Both the position numbers and the translations under genes were made by a program. A DNA stretch of 37,322 bases from contig NZ_AKIY01000203.1 of NCBI RefSeq assembly GCF_000282615.1, positions 1 through 37,322 of the forward strand, in the 5' to 3' direction. A model generated the notes under the pieces. The model did not search any database and had not been told where the DNA came from. It saw nothing but the letters and a program-made list of their open reading frames with translations. This DNA comes from Bradyrhizobium sp. YR681 (GTDB lineage Bacteria > Pseudomonadota > Alphaproteobacteria > Rhizobiales > Xanthobacteraceae). This document shows, one piece after another, positions 24,288 through 32,111 of the stretch (within the stretch, counting starts at the first letter, position 1; each line of letters opens with the position of its first letter).

Positions 24288-25874
24288 ATGAACAAGTTCG
24301 ACCGGCAGAGCAGTTCTGCCGACATTCAGACGTTGCCTGACGATATCGCCGAAGAGCTGTCGCGCCTTCCGAGCGAGGTCATCAGCGTCGATGACGCGCC
24401 GTCCATCGCGCCGCCGGTGCCGCTGACCTCCGACGAGGTCCGCACCATCGTCATCAGCCTGATGCTGACGATGTTCCTGGCTGCCCTCGACCAGACCATC
24501 GTGGCCACCGCGCTGCCGACCATCGGGCGCCAGTTCCAGGACGTCTCGAACCTGTCCTGGGTGATCACGGCCTATCTGCTCGCCTCGACCGCGGTCGCGC
24601 CGGTGTTCGGCACGCTCAGCGACATCTACGGCCGCCGTGTCATGATCATCATCTCGCTCAGCCTGTTCGTGGCGGGCTCGGTGCTGTGCGCGATCGCGCC
24701 CAACATGCCGATGCTGATTCTGGCGCGCGGCCTCCAGGGCCTCGGCGGCGGCGGCATCATGCCTGTCGTGCAGACGGTCATCTCCGACGTCGTGAGCCCG
24801 CGTGAACGCGGGCAATATCAGGCCTATTTCTCCAGCGTCTGGATGGTCGGCGGCATCTTGGGCCCGGTCATCGGCGGCGTGTTCGCAGAACATCTGCACT
24901 GGTCGATGATCTTCTGGATCAACCTGCCGCTCGCGGCGGCGGCGATCACGATGCTGCTGCCGAAGATGAAGAAGATCCCGGTGTTCCACCGCAAGCGCAA
25001 GGTCGACTGGCTCGGCGGCGTGCTGCTGATGGCCTCCGCCGTCGTCTTCATGCTGGTGCTGACCTGGGGCGGCACGCGCTATCCCTGGCTCTCGCCGACC
25101 GTGCTTGCGATGGTGGGCGGCGCCGTCGCGCTTGCGGTCAGCTTCGTCTGGCACGCGCGCCGCGCCGACGAGCCGTTCCTGCCGCTGAAGCTGTTGACGG
25201 GATCGGTGGCGCCGTTCGCGCTGACGGCCGGCGGCTGCGGGCTCGGTGCGATCACCGGCCTCACCGTGCAGCTGCCGCTGTATTACGAGTCGGTCTATCA
25301 TCTCAGCGCCAGCGAGGCCGGCCTTGCGCTGATCCCGCTCGCGGCGGTCTCGACCGTCGGCGCGGCCGTCGCCGGCCGCACCATGGCGCGTGCCAAGCAC
25401 TACAAGCGCGTCGCCATCGTCGGCACGTCGTGGGCCGCGATCTGCGCGCTCGGCCTCACGGTGACGACCTTGCCGCTCTGGGGGCTCCTGACGCTGATGG
25501 CGGCGTTCGCGCTCGGCCTCGGCACGACCTTTCCGGTCTGCGTGGTCTCGCTGCAAAATTCGGTCGCGCGTCCGCAAGTCGGCACCATCACCGGCGCGAT
25601 GAACTTCTTCCGCTCGCTGATGTCCTCGTTCACGGTCGCGGCCTTCGCGGCGATCCTGCTGATCGCGCTCGGCACTGACATCCCGCTCGCTGGTGAGCAT
25701 CACGCCGCCGGCAGCATTCCTGCGATCCCCGCCGACGACATGCGGCACGCGTTCCGCTACGTCTTCGGCGCCGCCACCGCGTTGATGGCTACCGCCTCGC
25801 TCTGCCTGATCATGATGGAGGAGCGGCCGCTGGCAGGTCCCTCCGTCACGCAGCCGGTGGAGATGGCGGAGTAG
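24288..25874 (+). CDS. DHA2-family MFS drug exporter (EmrB/QacA type)
   Basis: The ATG at 24288 follows a GATCGAG sequence and starts a 528-residue protein. It has a 50-residue cytoplasmic lead and then about 14 membrane helices. Diagnostic motifs are MFLAALDQTIVATALPTIG in helix 1, GTLSDIYGRRVMIIISLSLF after helix 2, and a helix-5 GGILGPVIGG. The DHA2 family exports lipophilic drugs or bile salts with proton exchange. There is no EmrA-like adaptor or TolC partner beside it, so it acts alone across the inner membrane or with partners elsewhere. The substrate is unknown. An upstream in-frame ATG at 24180 is unlikely. Confidence 0.92.
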   Translation: MNKFDRQSSSADIQTLPDDIAEELSRLPSEVISVDDAPSIAPPVPLTSDEVRTIVISLMLTMFLAALDQTIVATALPTIGRQFQDVSNLSWVITAYLLASTAVAPVFGTLSDIYGRRVMIIISLSLFVAGSVLCAIAPNMPMLILARGLQGLGGGGIMPVVQTVISDVVSPRERGQYQAYFSSVWMVGGILGPVIGGVFAEHLHWSMIFWINLPLAAAAITMLLPKMKKIPVFHRKRKVDWLGGVLLMASAVVFMLVLTWGGTRYPWLSPTVLAMVGGAVALAVSFVWHARRADEPFLPLKLLTGSVAPFALTAGGCGLGAITGLTVQLPLYYESVYHLSASEAGLALIPLAAVSTVGAAVAGRTMARAKHYKRVAIVGTSWAAICALGLTVTTLPLWGLLTLMAAFALGLGTTFPVCVVSLQNSVARPQVGTITGAMNFFRSLMSSFTVAAFAAILLIALGTDIPLAGEHHAAGSIPAIPADDMRHAFRYVFGAATALMATASLCLIMMEERPLAGPSVTQPVEMAE

Positions 25875-25892
25875 GGGACGGCGCGGGCCGGC

Positions 25893-27527
25893 TCACGTGC
25901 CCGGCCGCGACACTTCGGTCTCCTTGCTGGTGATGAACTCCAGCAGCACAGGGATGCCTTCCTGGGTCTTCTGGATGCCGCGCTTGATCGCGGGGATGAT
26001 GTCCTCCGGCTTCGTCACCCGTTCGCCATAGCCGCCGAAGGCGCGCGCCATCGCGGCGTAGTCGCCGGAAATGTCGGTCGAGCGATATTTTTCCGTCGAG
26101 ATCGGCATCACCTTCAGCTCGATCGCCATCGAGAAATTGTTCAGCAGGATCGACATGATCGGGATGCGCTCGCGCACCGCGGTCTCGAAATCCATCCCCG
26201 TGAAGCCGATCGCCGCATCGCCCCAGACATTGATGCAGAGCTTGTCGGGCTTGGCGAGCTTGGCACCCATGGCGAGGCCCAGGCCGTAACCGAGCTGGGT
26301 GGTCTTGCCCCAGCCGAGATAAGAGAGCGGTGTGATCGCCTTCCAGAACGGCGAGAGCTGGTCGCGCGGGCTGCCGGCATCATGCGTGATGATGGTGTTG
26401 TCGATGTCGACGGTGTTTTGCAGGTCCCACAGCACGCGATAGGGATTGAGCGGGGCGTCATTGCTGGTCAGCTTCGGCATCCATTTCGCCAGCCATTCCT
26501 CGTGCGAGGCGGCGATCTCGGCCGCGACTGCGGACGCATCGCGATCCTTGGTGACGGTCTTGCCGATTTCCTCCAGCAGCGCATCGAGCACGAGGCCGGC
26601 ATCGCCGACGAGACCGATCCTGGCTTCCACATCCTTGTTGAGATGGTTCGGATCGAGCGTCGAATGGATGATGGTTTTTCCCTTCGGCATCGCGATGCCA
26701 AAGCTGGTCTCGGTGAAGGAGCAGCCGATGCCGAAGATGACGTCGGCATCAGTGAGGAACTTCGGCACCGCGCGCGGCACCGCAAGGCCGCCGGAGCCGA
26801 GCGAGAGCGGATGCGTCTCCGGAAACGACGATTTGCCGCCGAGACTGGTGGTCACCGGAATCGCAAGCCGCTCGGCCAGCCGCTTCAGCTGCGGCCAGGC
26901 CTGCGCGTAATGCACGCCCTGGCCGGCATAGATCACCGGCCGTTTTGCATTCACGAGCAGGACGGCGGCCTCCTTCACGTGCACGGGGTCGGCGCCAGTG
27001 CGGGTGCGCAGCACCGGCGTGTAGCTCAAGGGCTCCGGCACCTCCTCGTTCCACATGTCGGCGGGGATCTCGACGATTACGGGGCCGCCGCGGCCGTTCT
27101 TCAGCTTTGTGAAGGCACGGCGGAAGATGTTGGTGACCTCCGCGGCCAGGATGATCGGCTCGGACGATTTCGAGAACGGCCTCATCGCCTCGCTGGAATT
27201 GAAGTTCGGCTCGATATGCGCGAGCCTGCGCTGATAGCCCATCGGCAGCACCAGCACGGGCACGGATTCGCCAAAGCATTGCGCGACGCCGCCCATCGCA
27301 TTCTCCGCGCCGGGCCCGTGCTGCATGCAGAACGCGCCGATCGTGCGCCCCGAGGTCACGCGCGAGATCGCATCCGCCATGTGCACGCCGACGCGCTCCT
27401 GCCGCACCATCACCGGGCGGATCTCGGCCTTGGCCGCATGTTCGATCAGATGGTTGACGGGATAACCGCAGAGGATCTCGATCCCCTCGCGCCGCATGAT
27501 TTCTGCGATCGCAGTGCCGAGCTTCAT
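25893..27527 (-). CDS. Thiamine-diphosphate-dependent enzyme of the acetolactate synthase family
   Basis: The 544-residue protein has the three-domain ThDP layout. The N-terminal PYR domain has catalytic Glu44 (VRQERVGVHMADAI), the middle domain is FAD/ADP-like (VIYAGQGVHYAQAW), and the C-terminal PP domain carries the ThDP/Mg motif GDAAIGFTGMDFETAVRER followed 25 residues later by NNFSMAIE. Bacterial members include acetolactate synthase, glyoxylate carboligase, oxalyl-CoA decarboxylase and benzoylformate decarboxylase. The active-site set here fits none of them clearly, so the substrate is unknown. It lies alone, converging on the DHA2 gene 18 bases away. Its 5' leader has a striking self-complementary segment that covers the ribosome site (see 27532-27579). 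Confidence 0.85.
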   Translation of the reverse strand: MKLGTAIAEIMRREGIEILCGYPVNHLIEHAAKAEIRPVMVRQERVGVHMADAISRVTSGRTIGAFCMQHGPGAENAMGGVAQCFGESVPVLVLPMGYQRRLAHIEPNFNSSEAMRPFSKSSEPIILAAEVTNIFRRAFTKLKNGRGGPVIVEIPADMWNEEVPEPLSYTPVLRTRTGADPVHVKEAAVLLVNAKRPVIYAGQGVHYAQAWPQLKRLAERLAIPVTTSLGGKSSFPETHPLSLGSGGLAVPRAVPKFLTDADVIFGIGCSFTETSFGIAMPKGKTIIHSTLDPNHLNKDVEARIGLVGDAGLVLDALLEEIGKTVTKDRDASAVAAEIAASHEEWLAKWMPKLTSNDAPLNPYRVLWDLQNTVDIDNTIITHDAGSPRDQLSPFWKAITPLSYLGWGKTTQLGYGLGLAMGAKLAKPDKLCINVWGDAAIGFTGMDFETAVRERIPIMSILLNNFSMAIELKVMPISTEKYRSTDISGDYAAMARAFGGYGERVTKPEDIIPAIKRGIQKTQEGIPVLLEFITSKETEVSRPGT

Positions 27528-27531
27528 GGCG

Positions 27532-27579
27532 TCTCTCTCCCTGGCAAGGCCGGTTGATCCGGCTGGTTGGGGGAGAGAG
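27532..27579 (-). promoter_or_regulatory. 5'-leader hairpin that can cover the Shine-Dalgarno sequence of the ThDP enzyme gene
   Basis: On the minus strand CTCTCTCCC (27579-27571) is exactly complementary to GGGAGAGAG (27540-27532), which is the ribosome-binding site five bases before the ATG at 27527. Between them is a second stem, GCCGG/CCGGC (27563-27549), with a 5-base loop. The mRNA can therefore fold into a stacked stem hiding the start region. Confidence 0.5.
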
Positions 27580-27724
27580 GATCAGGAAATCGGGGGAGCG
27601 TAAAGCACGGGCGGGCGCCTAAGCGGCGGGGCAGGCATGCGGGACGGTGTCTCAAGTAAGGCCCCGAGTTCGGCAAGAGTTTTGCAGCGTAGCGCAGGAT
27701 TCCCGGGAAACATTCGGAGGTGAC

Positions 27725-28132
27725 ATGACTGACAGCGTGCGCGATCTTTTCGATCGCTGGGAACGGGTCTGGCACGAAGGCCAATATGGCCTGATCCCGG
27801 ACTGCGTCGGATCTCACTACATCCGTCACGACGAGAAGGGCGACCGGACCGTCACGCGCGACGACTACACCACAGAATTGCAGGCCGTTCACAAGGACCG
27901 GCCGGGCATCCGGGTCGTGGTCTACGATCACGCCTTGACGACCGATCGCGCCTGGTTCCGCTTTGCATTCGTCTGGCCCGATTCCACAACCGGCGAAAAG
28001 CGCAGTCGTGCCGGCATGCAGGCCTACCGCATTGACGACGGCAGGCTGGCCGAGACCTGGATCACGATGCTCGGCCTCGGCACCACATGGGCCGATGAGC
28101 CTCAGGAGCGATGGACCAGTCGCAAGGGATGA
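27725..28132 (+). CDS. NTF2/SnoaL-like fold protein
   Basis: The ATG at 27725 has GGAGG five bases upstream, a very good ribosome site. The 135-residue protein begins TDSVRDLFDRWERVWHEGQY and contains GSHYIRHDEKGDRTVTRDDY and a final strand set (MQAYRIDDGRLAETWITMLG). This is the cone-shaped alpha+beta fold of the NTF2/SnoaL superfamily (for example ketosteroid isomerase, polyketide cyclases and many unknowns). The His and Asp residues in the pocket could be catalytic or could just bind ligand. It is cytoplasmic, the function is not predictable, and it is a single gene. Confidence 0.82.
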   Translation: MTDSVRDLFDRWERVWHEGQYGLIPDCVGSHYIRHDEKGDRTVTRDDYTTELQAVHKDRPGIRVVVYDHALTTDRAWFRFAFVWPDSTTGEKRSRAGMQAYRIDDGRLAETWITMLGLGTTWADEPQERWTSRKG

Positions 28133-28140
28133 GACGTCCC

Positions 28141-28226
28141 GTAGCCCGGATGGAGCGCAGCGCAATCCGGGACATCTGCATCCGCGAGCGCCGGCCCCGG
28201 ATTTCGCTGCGCTCCATCCGGGCTAC
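28141..28226. repeat. Palindromic dispersed repeat (GTAGCCCGGATG type), copy 1
   Basis: The arms at 28141-28162 and 28205-28226 (GTAGCCCGGATGGAGCGCAG and its complement) are 22-base perfect inverted copies. A second copy lies at 28696-28782. This is another common bradyrhizobial intergenic element. It lies between two convergent gene ends and could work as a terminator. Confidence 0.8.
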
Positions 28227-28241
28227 GAAATGCCTTTGTTG

Positions 28242-28652
28242 TTACTTGCAGCTTTTGCAGATCGTCAGCTTGCGTTTCAACGCCTCGTCTTCCTGATCGA
28301 TCAGTTGCTGGGCCGCAGTGCCTTTTGGATCGGGATCGGACTTGGCGGCCCTGGCTGCGCGCGACACCACGGGTCGCGTCGCCTGATCCGGTGTGTCATT
28401 GTCGTCGTTGCCGACACTGAAGCCGTCATAGTCGGCGGCAGGATTCGGCGCTTGCGGAAGTCCGCCGGTTGCGGGAGTCGACGACACCCTGTCGGACGCT
28501 GCCGGGGAATTCCTGGCGTTCGCCCGTGGCGGCGACGCCTTGGGCGGCGCGAGCGACACCGGCGGCGTCGTTGAGGTCTGTCCTCTCGCGCCGTCGTGCG
28601 GCCAGATGCCAACAAGCATGAGGCTGAGAGCCAGGAGCGTCACGCTTCTCAT
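28242..28652 (-). CDS. Small secreted Pro/Ala-rich protein
   Basis: The 136-residue product starts with a cleavable-looking signal peptide (MRSVTLLALSLMLVGIWPHD). A disordered Pro/Ser/Ala region follows, then DYDGFSVGNDDNDTPDQATR and a helical tail that ends CKSCK. The two terminal Cys may form a disulfide or bind a metal. I know no function. The whole gene sits between the two copies of the GTAGCCCGG repeat, which begin 16 bases beyond its stop and 44 bases upstream of its start. Codon use is like the surroundings, so it is not an obvious import. Confidence 0.65.
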   Translation of the reverse strand: MRSVTLLALSLMLVGIWPHDGARGQTSTTPPVSLAPPKASPPRANARNSPAASDRVSSTPATGGLPQAPNPAADYDGFSVGNDDNDTPDQATRPVVSRAARAAKSDPDPKGTAAQQLIDQEDEALKRKLTICKSCK

Positions 28653-28695
28653 CTGCGTCCTTCAAGCAAGCTTCGGTTCGATCATTGATAGCACC

Positions 28696-28782
28696 GTAGC
28701 CCGGATGGAGCGAAGCGCAATACGGGTCCGCTGCGTCCGTTGGAACTGGGCCCCGGATTACGCTGCGCTTCAACCGGCCTAC
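28696..28782. repeat. Palindromic dispersed repeat, copy 2 (imperfect)
   Basis: GTAGCCCGGATGGAGCGAAG at the left, and CGCTGCGCTTCAACCGGCCT then AC at the right, form the same inverted design as 28141-28226 with a few mismatches in the right arm. It is upstream of the small secreted gene on the minus strand. Confidence 0.75.
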
Positions 28783-28793
28783 GATCCCTAGCG

Positions 28794-29480
28794 TTGCCCG
28801 TCGGGCAAAACACCCCAGCGCTCGGTCAATCGCCGTCTCTTAAAATATTCGTCTTTACAGAAATTCTGTTTTGCCGTACAGCTCTGGACATCCCGGCCCG
28901 CCACAGGGGCGTTTCGCGATCGTCACGAGACGAGGTCGGGATGCGGTGGCCGCGACGGCGTCGGCGCGTGATGTGGGGTGCAGGGCGGAGATCCCGTGAG
29001 CAGCCGCAGGCGCGATACGACACGGCGCCGACAGCGTTCCTGTTCGGTCTCGACGGCGAGCGCACGCCAGCCGTCGGGAATTGCGGACGGGATGTGCGCG
29101 GACGGAGAAGTCGTGTGGTCCTGACGCCCGGGGTCTGTGCGTCAAGTCCTGTGGTGATGTGGCGGCCAACCGGTGCGCGCATTAGTCATCCGCTGGGGCG
29201 ACGGGGGCAATAGTGCATCGCTCCCCGGGGAGAGCACGAAGGACACCGTTAAAACCATCCGCGCAGGGAAGGCCGGGCGACCGGCACACCTGTCGTCCAC
29301 CCCCGTGCGCGTTCTCCAGCACACGCGGGACTTCGGGTGCCAGCCGGCGCCCGGCCTTCCCTGCGCCCTTGTTCTGATGAGGGCGAAAGCAGAGAGCAAA
29401 GCTCGGGCGAAACCGCCGCGAGAACGCGAAAGTGTGTCAGCGAATGCAAAGGCGAGACGAAAGGGTCATGTGATCGCCAA
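28794..29480. repeat. Long noncoding dispersed repeat (about 0.7 kb)
   Basis: This stretch begins with a palindrome, TTGCCCGTCGGGCAA (28794-28808). It contains CATCCCGGCCCGCCACAGG, GTGGTCCTGACGCCCGGGGT, CTGGGGCGACGGGGGCAATA and GCTCCCCGGGGAGAGCACGA, and continues to about 29480. I recognise these blocks from many Bradyrhizobium and Rhodopseudomonas intergenic places, where they only give spurious ORFs. The end points are not sharp. Open frames inside (for example a minus-strand one at 28826-29182) lack coding character. Whether it is a defunct mobile element or a structured RNA is not clear. Confidence 0.65.
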
Positions 29481-29488
29481 CCCTCCGT

Positions 29489-29551
29489 CATTGCGAGCAC
29501 AGCGAAGCAATCCAGGCTGTCGCCGCGGAAAGACTCCTGGATTGCTTCGCT
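29489..29551. repeat. Dispersed repeat, third copy of the GTCATTGCGA type, with inverted arm
   Basis: GTCATTGCGAGCACAGCGAA then GCAATCCAGG is followed by a perfectly inverted arm. AGCGAAGCAATCCAGG at 29501-29516 pairs with CCTGGATTGCTTCGCT at 29536-29551. It lies downstream of the three-gene operon's last stop (29599), where such a 16-base stem could end transcripts or protect their 3' end. Confidence 0.75.
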
Positions 29552-29598
29552 ACGAGTCTGCGGAGACGGCAGTGCCTCCAATCAGGTCCAGCGCAAAA

Positions 29599-31194
29599 CT
29601 ATTCTTTCTCCAACAATGCCCGCCGCAGCCTGCGGATGATGACGCCGCGGGCGCGGTCGTCGGCGGCGGCTGCGACCTTGTCGCTGATGTCGAGCATCAG
29701 CTCCGACATCTCGTTGTGCCAGTCCAGATGCGTGACGGCCTCGGGCGCGAGGCGGCGGCGACGGTCGACGTCGAGGAGGCGCGGCTCAGGCACCGCGAGC
29801 TCGTAGATGTCGTCCAGCACCGGCTGATAGATTTTGGCGGCCGGAAGAATCCGTTCGGACAGACGTTCGGCAAGACCGGCGATCGCGTCCTGTTCGCCGT
29901 GGGTGAGAAACAGGCCGCGGGCGATCGGGCGGCGCGCCGCGATCCAGCCGGCGATGCCGGCCGCGTCGGCATGGCCGGAATATTCGTCGATCATGCGGAT
30001 GCGGGCGGCGACCCTGATCTCCTCGCCCTGGATCCGCACGGCCTTGGCGCCGTCCTGGAGGAAGCGGCCGAGCGTGCCGTGTGCCTGGAAGCCGGAGAGC
30101 AGCACGGTGGCGCGCTCGTTCCACAGCCAGCGCTTGAGGTGGTGGCGGATGCGGCCAGCGTCGCACATGCCGCTGGCGGCGATGATGATGTGAAAGCCGG
30201 TCAGGCGCATGACCGCCTTGCTCTCGGCAACCGTCTCGGTGAATTTGAGATGCGGCGAGTTGAGCAGGCGATCGACGTCGACGCCGGGATCGAGGCTCGC
30301 GGCGTGCTGGCGGAAAACCTCGGTGGCGTGGATCGCGAGCGGGGAATCCAGGAAGATCGGCGCCGCCGGAACCTCGCCGCGCTCCATCAGGTGGACGATG
30401 TCGACGATCAGTTCCTGGGTCCGCTCGACCGCGAAGGCGGGGATCAGCAGCGCGCCCTTGGCCGCGGCGGCTTCGCGGATCTCGCCGGCGAGATGCTGCC
30501 GGCGCTGCTCGGGCGTGGTGACGGCGCGCACGCGGTCGCCATAGGTGGACTCGGAGATGACGTAGTCGAGGTCCACGGGGGCCTGAGGATCGGGCTGGAG
30601 CAGCTTTGCTTCCGGCCCGACGTCGCCGGAGAGCAGCACGCGCAATGGCCGCTGCTCGCCGGCCTCGGCGAATTCCAGCTCGATCGAGGCGGAGCCAAGC
30701 AAATGGCCGGCGTTCCAGTAACGTGCGCGAACGCCGGGGATCACGTCGGCCCAGCGTTCATAGTCGACAGGGCGGAACGATTGCAGCGATGCGGTCGCGT
30801 CGGCCTGCGTATAGATCGGCGCCACCTCCTTCCGCCGTCGCGCCGCATTGCGGCGGTTGAGCTGCGCGACTTCGGACTCCTGGATGTTGCCGGCGTCCGG
30901 CAGCATCCAGGAGCAGAGGTCGATCGTGCCGCGCGTTGCCAGGATCGGCCCGGCAAATCCCTCGCGCACCAGCTTGGGCAGCAATCCGCTGTGGTCGATA
31001 TGGGCGTGCGTGAGCAACACCGCATCGATGTCGGCGGGGCGGAAAGGAAAGGCGCCGTAATTGAGGGCCTTGAGCGTCTTCTGTCCCTGAAACAGGCCGC
31101 AATCGACCAGGAAGCGCCCGGTCGCGGTCTGGAACAGATAGCTCGATCCGGTCACGGTGCGGGCGGCGCCGCAAAATCGAACGGTCACGCTCAT
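29599..31194 (-). CDS. Beta-CASP metallo-beta-lactamase-fold RNase
   Basis: The 531-residue protein starts with the metal-binding HAHIDHSG loop (about residues 63-70). It has the later ligands NAGHLLGSA and LLSGDVG, the beta-CASP motif A (ISESTYGDR), motif B around AASGMCDAGRIRHHLKRWL, and motif C IDEYSGHADAAG, ending with the RMMBL-like LTHGEQ. This set marks the CPSF73/Ysh1-like endo-exonuclease group (COG1236), acting on RNA with two zinc ions. The sequence is full length. Its ATG overlaps the upstream PRPP-synthetase-like gene by 4 bases (ATGA), and it is the last gene of the operon starting at 33649. Its job there is inferred to be RNA breakdown. Confidence 0.87.
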   Translation of the reverse strand: MSVTVRFCGAARTVTGSSYLFQTATGRFLVDCGLFQGQKTLKALNYGAFPFRPADIDAVLLTHAHIDHSGLLPKLVREGFAGPILATRGTIDLCSWMLPDAGNIQESEVAQLNRRNAARRRKEVAPIYTQADATASLQSFRPVDYERWADVIPGVRARYWNAGHLLGSASIELEFAEAGEQRPLRVLLSGDVGPEAKLLQPDPQAPVDLDYVISESTYGDRVRAVTTPEQRRQHLAGEIREAAAAKGALLIPAFAVERTQELIVDIVHLMERGEVPAAPIFLDSPLAIHATEVFRQHAASLDPGVDVDRLLNSPHLKFTETVAESKAVMRLTGFHIIIAASGMCDAGRIRHHLKRWLWNERATVLLSGFQAHGTLGRFLQDGAKAVRIQGEEIRVAARIRMIDEYSGHADAAGIAGWIAARRPIARGLFLTHGEQDAIAGLAERLSERILPAAKIYQPVLDDIYELAVPEPRLLDVDRRRRLAPEAVTHLDWHNEMSELMLDISDKVAAAADDRARGVIIRRLRRALLEKE

Positions 31195-32111
31195 GTCGTG
31201 GTCTCCGGCGGATGTTTCGGATCGAGCTCGCGCCTGAGGGCCGCGGCCAGAATGTCGTCGAGCGCGATCGCGTTGGTCGGATGCGGCACGCTGTCGCTGG
31301 AACGAATCGAGCGGATGCCCGCGTCGGTGAACGCGGCGATCATCGCGGGTGGAAACAGCGCGTGCGTCACGATCGCATCGACGGCGGTTGCGCCCATCGC
31401 GTGCAATGTCTTCGCCGCGACCATCAGCGTCGTCCCGGAGGAGACGATGTCGTCAACCAGCAACGCCGGCCGTCCCGCCAGCAGGGGCGCATCGGCAAGA
31501 TCGATCTCCACGGAGCGGTCGCCGTGCCGCGCCTTTCGTGCGACGGTGTGCTGCAGGCCGAGCCGTGCCGCGAGGTCTTTCACCCAGGGCTCGGATTCGG
31601 CATCGGGGCCGATCACGACGGTTGCGGGATCGATGCCGGCTTTCGCCAGCGCGTTCGCAATCGCCGGCATCGCCGACAGGTTTTCGGCGGCGATGCCGGG
31701 AAACACGGTGGCAATGTCTGGGGTGCGATGCAGATGCGCATCCACGGTGACGACGCGGTCCACGATCTGCGCAAGCAGGCCGCCGATGGCGCGCTGGCTG
31801 ATGGCTTCGCCCGCATGAAACGCAATGTCCTGCCGCATGTAGCAGAGGTAGGGCGCGACCAGCACCAGCCGCTTGGCGCCGCCGCGTCGCAGCGCCTCTG
31901 CGGCGAACAGCAGCGCGATCAGCTTGTCGTTGGGCTGGTCGAGCGCGGCGTAGAGGATGGTGGTGTCGGCCGCGGGGGCGACCGTGACGCGCAGCTCGCC
32001 GTCCGGGAAGCGGTGCACGGTGATCTCGTCGCAGCCAAGCCCGAGGCGCGCCGCAAGACGCCTGGCTGCCTCGGTGCCGAAGGGCAGGGTCTGGAATGCG
32101 ATCTTGCTCAC
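31191..32111 (-). CDS. prs: PRPP synthetase homologue (ribose-phosphate diphosphokinase), archaeal-like
   Basis: The 306-residue protein has the family's RFPDGELRV motif (about 34-42). The ATP site is [15 protein letters not shown], and the PRPP-binding loop [13 protein letters not shown] closes the second half. RQD followed by a short loop and GEAIS resembles archaeal enzymes (ARQxxR..GEPIS) more than the standard bacterial Prs (ARQDRK). The canonical enzyme makes PRPP from ribose-5-phosphate and ATP for nucleotide, His and Trp synthesis. Here it is the middle gene of an operon with a nucleoside phosphorylase and an RNase, so it may be a specialised paralogue. It starts with GTG at 32111, overlapping the upstream stop by 4 bases. 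Substrate details are inference. Confidence 0.82.
   Translation of the reverse strand: MSKIAFQTLPFGTEAARRLAARLGLGCDEITVHRFPDGELRVTVAPAADTTILYAALDQPNDKLIALLFAAEALRRGGAKRLVLVAPYLCYMRQDIAFHAGEAISQRAIGGLLAQIVDRVVTVDAHLHRTPDIATVFPGIAAENLSAMPAIANALAKAGIDPATVVIGPDAESEPWVKDLAARLGLQHTVARKARHGDRSVEIDLADAPLLAGRPALLVDDIVSSGTTLMVAAKTLHAMGATAVDAIVTHALFPPAMIAAFTDAGIRSIRSSDSVPHPTNAIALDDILAAALRRELDPKHPPETTT

Noticed and set aside
29173..31818. Long plus-strand open frame (881 codons) and a similar one at 32096-33898
   Set aside because: Both run antisense to the three-gene salvage operon, whose proteins have clear motifs. GC-rich third positions keep the opposite frames open.
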